A stretch of DNA of 64,000 bases from the NCBI RefSeq assembly GCF_014638845.1, contig NZ_BMFP01000004.1, forward strand, positions 372,001 to 436,000. Reading direction: 5' to 3'. Source of the DNA: Pontibacter amylolyticus (GTDB taxonomy: Bacteria > Bacteroidota > Bacteroidia > Cytophagales > Hymenobacteraceae). The translations under genes were made by a program, and so were the position numbers. Under the pieces are notes generated by a model. The model was not told where the DNA came from, ran no database searches, and saw only the letters and a program-made list of their open reading frames with translations. Positions 60,885 through 64,000 of this stretch are shown piece after piece; positions within the stretch are counted from its first letter, which is position 1, and each line of letters opens with the position of its first letter.

Positions 60885-62627
60885 TTACTGCATCACCAGC
60901 TTCCCGTTCCGAATTGGTTGCGCCTGGCTTGTCAAGGTATAGAAGTAGAGTCCCAGGCTAAGTGCGTCAGGTCTGCTGAGGAGATTGTGACCAGGCTGCA
61001 AGGTATAACCGGCCACCTTTTTGCCATTCACATCCCGCAGTTGCAGATATAGATCCGGCAGTTCGGGTGCCTCTACCATAAACTTGTCGGTGGCGGGGTT
61101 AGGGTAAAGCTTTATTTTTTCTGTTACCAGATCGTCTTCAATCGACAGGGGTATAGGTTCGGAGACGAGCACCTGCAACACCATTTCCTGGGTGGTGGAG
61201 GAAGAACTGTTGCTGGTGCGCAACTGCATGGAAGTGCTGCTGATCGTGATGGTATAGGGCTTGCTGCTGACTTGCGCCTGCGAGGGGTTAAAAACAAGCT
61301 CTCCCACCACACTGTCAGCCGAGTCGCGGGTGACGAAGCTGAAGTGCCCAGCCCCGGCTTTCAGGTTGCTGTCGATGGTTAAATCCACTGTGTTGCCCAG
61401 GCCATTGTAAGCAAACAGCATCACTTTTGTGTCCTGCCCTGGTATGCTGCTGATGTAGCCTTCCGGCGTGTATTTCAGGTTGCCAGATGCCAGCATACCC
61501 AGTTTTACCTCCTCAGGCTGCCAGATCAGAAGGGAGATTGGCAGCGTCGCGACGTATTCTCTGGGGATCGTAGGATGCTTGAACGTAAAATTAAAATTGA
61601 CGCCGTAAGCCTGCCGTCGGCTGAGCGCCTTGGGGGCTGTAAACGTAAACTCGTGCTCAAAGCTGCTGATGCTTCGGAACGAGACATCCTTTAATTCCGG
61701 GTCCTGCAATTCACTTACCCAGGATGTGTAGACTACATGTGAGAACTGTGGAAAAAACAAACGAAGCGTCACCCTTTCTCCGGGCTTGACCAGCAGCCTG
61801 CCGTCTTTAAGGAAAGTAAGTTCCTCTCTGTTCTCAAGTTCTGCTTTAGGGAAATCGAAGTAAGGGCTGTCCATGAAAACAAGAAACTCCATGTCGAACA
61901 AGGTTGAGCCAACCGCCTGGCCTTTTCTGTATTGGGTAATCTGCACGGCAAAGTTGTAGGCACCCATCGTGGTGCTAGCGTTTTCCCAATAAATCTCGCC
62001 AAATCGGTTGATTCCCAAACCTTTGGGTACTTTGTAGCCTGGCACAGGCACGATTTGCCCCTGTACATTGCGGTAAAGCGGGTTGACTAGCTCGTAGCCT
62101 AAACTGTCGCCATCCAGGTCATAAGCTATCAGGTTGAAGCGCAGTGGCACATCAGGGTGTGCGATAACGGGAAGCGTTGTTTTGATATCCACGCCATGTT
62201 TGTTAGGAGAAATCTCATTTATTGTAAGGGTTGTCGTAAGCACCATGGTAAACTGATCGGATGGGGCGGCGAGGTTTAGGATTTGACCATTTCGATTTTC
62301 ACTCATCCACGTAACGGTATAGGTGCCAGCGCTCGCAAAGGTATGTTCCCATGTATAGAGGGATAATGCAACATCATGTTTTACAGCTAAAACCGTGTCG
62401 AGCATCAGTTCTATATGTACACCATCGCCCATAGAAACAGAGATTAATGAGTCTCTTGCTGGAGAGCTTTCCTTAATATATACCTTCATGGTGAGGTAAG
62501 CCTTGCGCGGATTATCCTCATCCAAGGTGTAGGAAATGTACCCGCCCCGCAAATGGGTTGCCTCTGCTGGCGAACTGAAGTAAATGGCAAAAAGAAAGAA
62601 AAGGAAAGCGTAAAAGTTTATTTTCAT
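60885..62627 (-). CDS. T9SS-sorted secreted protein (paralogue 2)
   Basis: 580 aa from the Met at 62627 (MKINFYAFLFFLFAIYFSSP). Opening ATHLRGGYISY, like many gliding-associated Bacteroidota surface proteins. It shares its whole layout with the gene at 59360 but has one additional domain of about 110 residues (LKYTPEGYISSIPG, SFVTRDSADSVVGEL) before the sorting domain (IKLYPNPATDKFMVEA). The two look like a tandem duplication with one domain gained or lost. Confidence 0.92.
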   Translation of the reverse strand: MKINFYAFLFFLFAIYFSSPAEATHLRGGYISYTLDEDNPRKAYLTMKVYIKESSPARDSLISVSMGDGVHIELMLDTVLAVKHDVALSLYTWEHTFASAGTYTVTWMSENRNGQILNLAAPSDQFTMVLTTTLTINEISPNKHGVDIKTTLPVIAHPDVPLRFNLIAYDLDGDSLGYELVNPLYRNVQGQIVPVPGYKVPKGLGINRFGEIYWENASTTMGAYNFAVQITQYRKGQAVGSTLFDMEFLVFMDSPYFDFPKAELENREELTFLKDGRLLVKPGERVTLRLFFPQFSHVVYTSWVSELQDPELKDVSFRSISSFEHEFTFTAPKALSRRQAYGVNFNFTFKHPTIPREYVATLPISLLIWQPEEVKLGMLASGNLKYTPEGYISSIPGQDTKVMLFAYNGLGNTVDLTIDSNLKAGAGHFSFVTRDSADSVVGELVFNPSQAQVSSKPYTITISSTSMQLRTSNSSSSTTQEMVLQVLVSEPIPLSIEDDLVTEKIKLYPNPATDKFMVEAPELPDLYLQLRDVNGKKVAGYTLQPGHNLLSRPDALSLGLYFYTLTSQAQPIRNGKLVMQ

Positions 62628-62736
62628 ACAGGATGTGTTATTAGACGACAGCAATATATGACAATTTGTATATAATTGGTCAAGAGCATCTAAAAGAGTC
62701 CCGTAGGAAATCTTCCAGTTTTATAGGCAGAACAGT

Positions 62737-62767
62737 TTTGCCAGGCCCCTCAATGTTGATAACTTTG
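62737..62767 (+). promoter_or_regulatory. Promoter TTTG-N19-TAACTTTG for the 5'-nucleotidase genes
   Basis: TTTG (62737-62740), 19-bp spacer, TAACTTTG (62760-62767). Full consensus match, 21 bp upstream of the ATG at 62789; it also rules out the longer frame beginning at 62666. Confidence 0.78.
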
Positions 62768-62788
62768 GGGATAATTACAGCAGCACCC

Positions 62789-63544
62789 ATGAAGCGCCCT
62801 TTCCTAAAATATACCTCCGGACTGGCCCTGGTCCTTAGTCTGGTCGCCTGCCAGCGGCCATTGCAACCCTCCGCCAACCTGAACGAGACAGACGTGGCCG
62901 TGGACCATACCATCGCGGCCGATCCGGCTGTGGAGGCGCTGGTGGCCCCGTACCGCCAGGAAGTGACCGTGAAAATGTCGGAGGTGGTGGGGACGGCGCC
63001 GGTGGCTTTGGGCAAAGGCGACTACGAGTCGCCGCTCGGCAACTTTGTGGTAGACCTGCAGCTGACCCAGAGCGAACCGGTCTACGGCAAACCCATCGAC
63101 CTGTCCATCACTACCGAAGGCGGACTGCGCGTGCCGCTGCCTGCGGGCAATATCACCACAGGGCATATTTTTGAGCTGATGCCGTTCGAGAATGAGATGG
63201 TGGTGCTGACCCTGAGCGGCAAGGCTGTAAAGCAACTGTTCGATGATGCTGCGGCTCGCAAGATTACCTACATCGGCAACGCAACCTATACCGTAGCCAA
63301 CGGCAAGGCACAGGATATCAAAATCAAAGGCCAGCCCCTGGACCCGAACAAAACATATACCCTGGTTACCTCCGACTACCTGGCCGGAGGCGGCGATAAA
63401 CTCGACATGCTGAAGAACCTGCTGAAATATGAGAAGCTGGGGCTTTTGCTGCGTGATGCCATTCACCAGCACATACAGCAGCTCACGGCGGCCGGCAAGC
63501 AGGTGACTGCCCCAGCGGAAAAACGTGTGACCATCCTTCCTTAA
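62789..63544 (+). CDS. 5'-nucleotidase C-terminal domain lipoprotein
   Basis: 251 aa from ATG 62789, directly behind a good promoter. Lipoprotein signal MKRPFLKYTSGLALVLSLVA followed by Cys. The body is a stand-alone 5_nucleotid_C domain: GKGDYESPLGNFVVDLQL (about 84-101), LMPFENEMVVLTLSGKAVKQ and YTLVTSDYLAGGGD. In the two-domain enzyme this part binds the nucleotide base. It lacks the metal domain, which is encoded by the next gene 13 bp downstream; the two probably form one enzyme. Confidence 0.9.
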   Translation: MKRPFLKYTSGLALVLSLVACQRPLQPSANLNETDVAVDHTIAADPAVEALVAPYRQEVTVKMSEVVGTAPVALGKGDYESPLGNFVVDLQLTQSEPVYGKPIDLSITTEGGLRVPLPAGNITTGHIFELMPFENEMVVLTLSGKAVKQLFDDAAARKITYIGNATYTVANGKAQDIKIKGQPLDPNKTYTLVTSDYLAGGGDKLDMLKNLLKYEKLGLLLRDAIHQHIQQLTAAGKQVTAPAEKRVTILP

Positions 63545-63557
63545 GCTATACCTGACC

Positions 63558-64000
63558 ATGAAGAGAAGAGACTTTTTGAAGCACACTGCCCTCGGCGCGG
63601 CAGGTATCAGCATGCTGGGGCTGCCTTTTTCGGCCGAAGCCGCCCGCGATGGCATCCGGCTGACCATTCTGCACACCAACGACCAGCACTCGCGCATCGA
63701 CCCCTTTCCGGACGATGGGCGCAAGTACGGCGGCATGGGCGGCATGGCCCGCCGTGCTACGCTCATCGAGCGCATCCGGCAACAGGAGCCCAACGTGCTC
63801 TTGCTCGACTCCGGCGACATCTGGCAGGGCACGCCCTACTTCAATTTCTTTGAGGGGGAGCTCGAGTACAAGCTCATGACCCAGATGCAATACGACGCCG
63901 CCACGCTCGGCAACCACGATTTCGATATCGGGTTGGAAGGGCTGCAGAAACAGCTACCTTTGGCTGGTTTCCCGTTCCTCACGGCCAACTACGACTTCTC
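63558..64000 (+). CDS. 5'-nucleotidase metallophosphatase domain, 3' end outside the window
   Basis: Cut by the window end; 147 codons are seen. Twin-arginine signal (MKRRDFLKHTALGAAGISML), so it is exported folded by Tat. Dimetal phosphoesterase motifs: LTILHTNDQHSRIDPF, LLDSGDIWQGTPYF and TLGNHDFDIG. Relatives hydrolyse nucleotides or UDP-sugars outside the cell. It follows the C-terminal-domain lipoprotein by 13 bp, so the usual two-domain enzyme is split over two genes with the order reversed. Confidence 0.92.
   Translation, partial: MKRRDFLKHTALGAAGISMLGLPFSAEAARDGIRLTILHTNDQHSRIDPFPDDGRKYGGMGGMARRATLIERIRQQEPNVLLLDSGDIWQGTPYFNFFEGELEYKLMTQMQYDAATLGNHDFDIGLEGLQKQLPLAGFPFLTANYDF

Overview
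The window is chromosomal DNA from a member of the phylum Bacteroidota, most likely order Cytophagales and close to Pontibacter/Hymenobacteraceae. This rests on type IX secretion sorting domains, gliding-motility-style secreted proteins, an OmpA with TSP3 calcium repeats, a Rho factor with a long disordered insert, the long-tailed ribosomal protein S16, and several promoters of the Bacteroidota form TTTG-N19/20-TAnnTTTG. The assignment to genus level is inference. I see no rRNA, tRNA, CRISPR array, integrase, transposase or phage gene.

Layout. 0-5.3 kb: end of an Xaa-Pro aminopeptidase, an OmpA porin-like protein, a repeat-rich spacer (3.1-3.8 kb), and the pyrR-pyrB pyrimidine operon. 5.5-15.3 kb: secreted proteins of unknown role, an EVE-domain protein, a PolX-type protein whose polymerase residues look lost, a family 9 glycosyltransferase, a TraB/GumN protein, and a translationally coupled barrel/lipoprotein pair. 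15.5-25.2 kb: serS, rho, a small UbiA prenyltransferase/methyltransferase neighbourhood, and a class A penicillin-binding protein. 25.2-29.5 kb: an SDR epimerase, a folE-queD type pterin pair, an AT-rich orphan gene and a lipoprotein-anchored pyrophosphatase homologue. 29.6-32 kb: the rpsP-rimM-trmD-rplS ribosomal group. 32.2-39.7 kb: desaturase, pseudouridine synthase, panB, an LptD-like protein, and the amidase-MlaD pair (cell envelope). 39.8-47.4 kb: acyl-CoA carboxylase beta subunit, a SirB1 protein, a redoxin, a phosphopantetheinyl transferase, WD40-DivIVA-folB overlapping genes, and meaB. 47.6-57.9 kb: a secreted propeller-like protein, trehalase, a Gly/Thr-repeat lipoprotein, and both subunits of methylmalonyl-CoA mutase. 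58-64 kb: an M20 amidohydrolase, two paralogous T9SS-sorted proteins, and a split 5'-nucleotidase cut by the window end.

Functional themes are envelope building (OmpA, PBP1A, LptD, MlaD, amidase, desaturase), methylmalonyl-CoA metabolism (mutA, mutB, meaB and possibly the carboxylase), pteridine/folate chemistry (folE, queD, folB), and translation. Most spacers between convergent genes carry a strong bidirectional hairpin terminator.

The most unusual content is not a gene. First, a short motif, (C/A)AGGTATAG, is iterated through the whole window in genes and spacers, far above chance, and tends to lie on the given strand. Second, many spacers are built as long imperfect inverted repeats. Their two arms are made of degenerate short words, different in each spacer, and begin close to the start or stop codon of the flanking genes. 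Neither is explained by the annotated genes.
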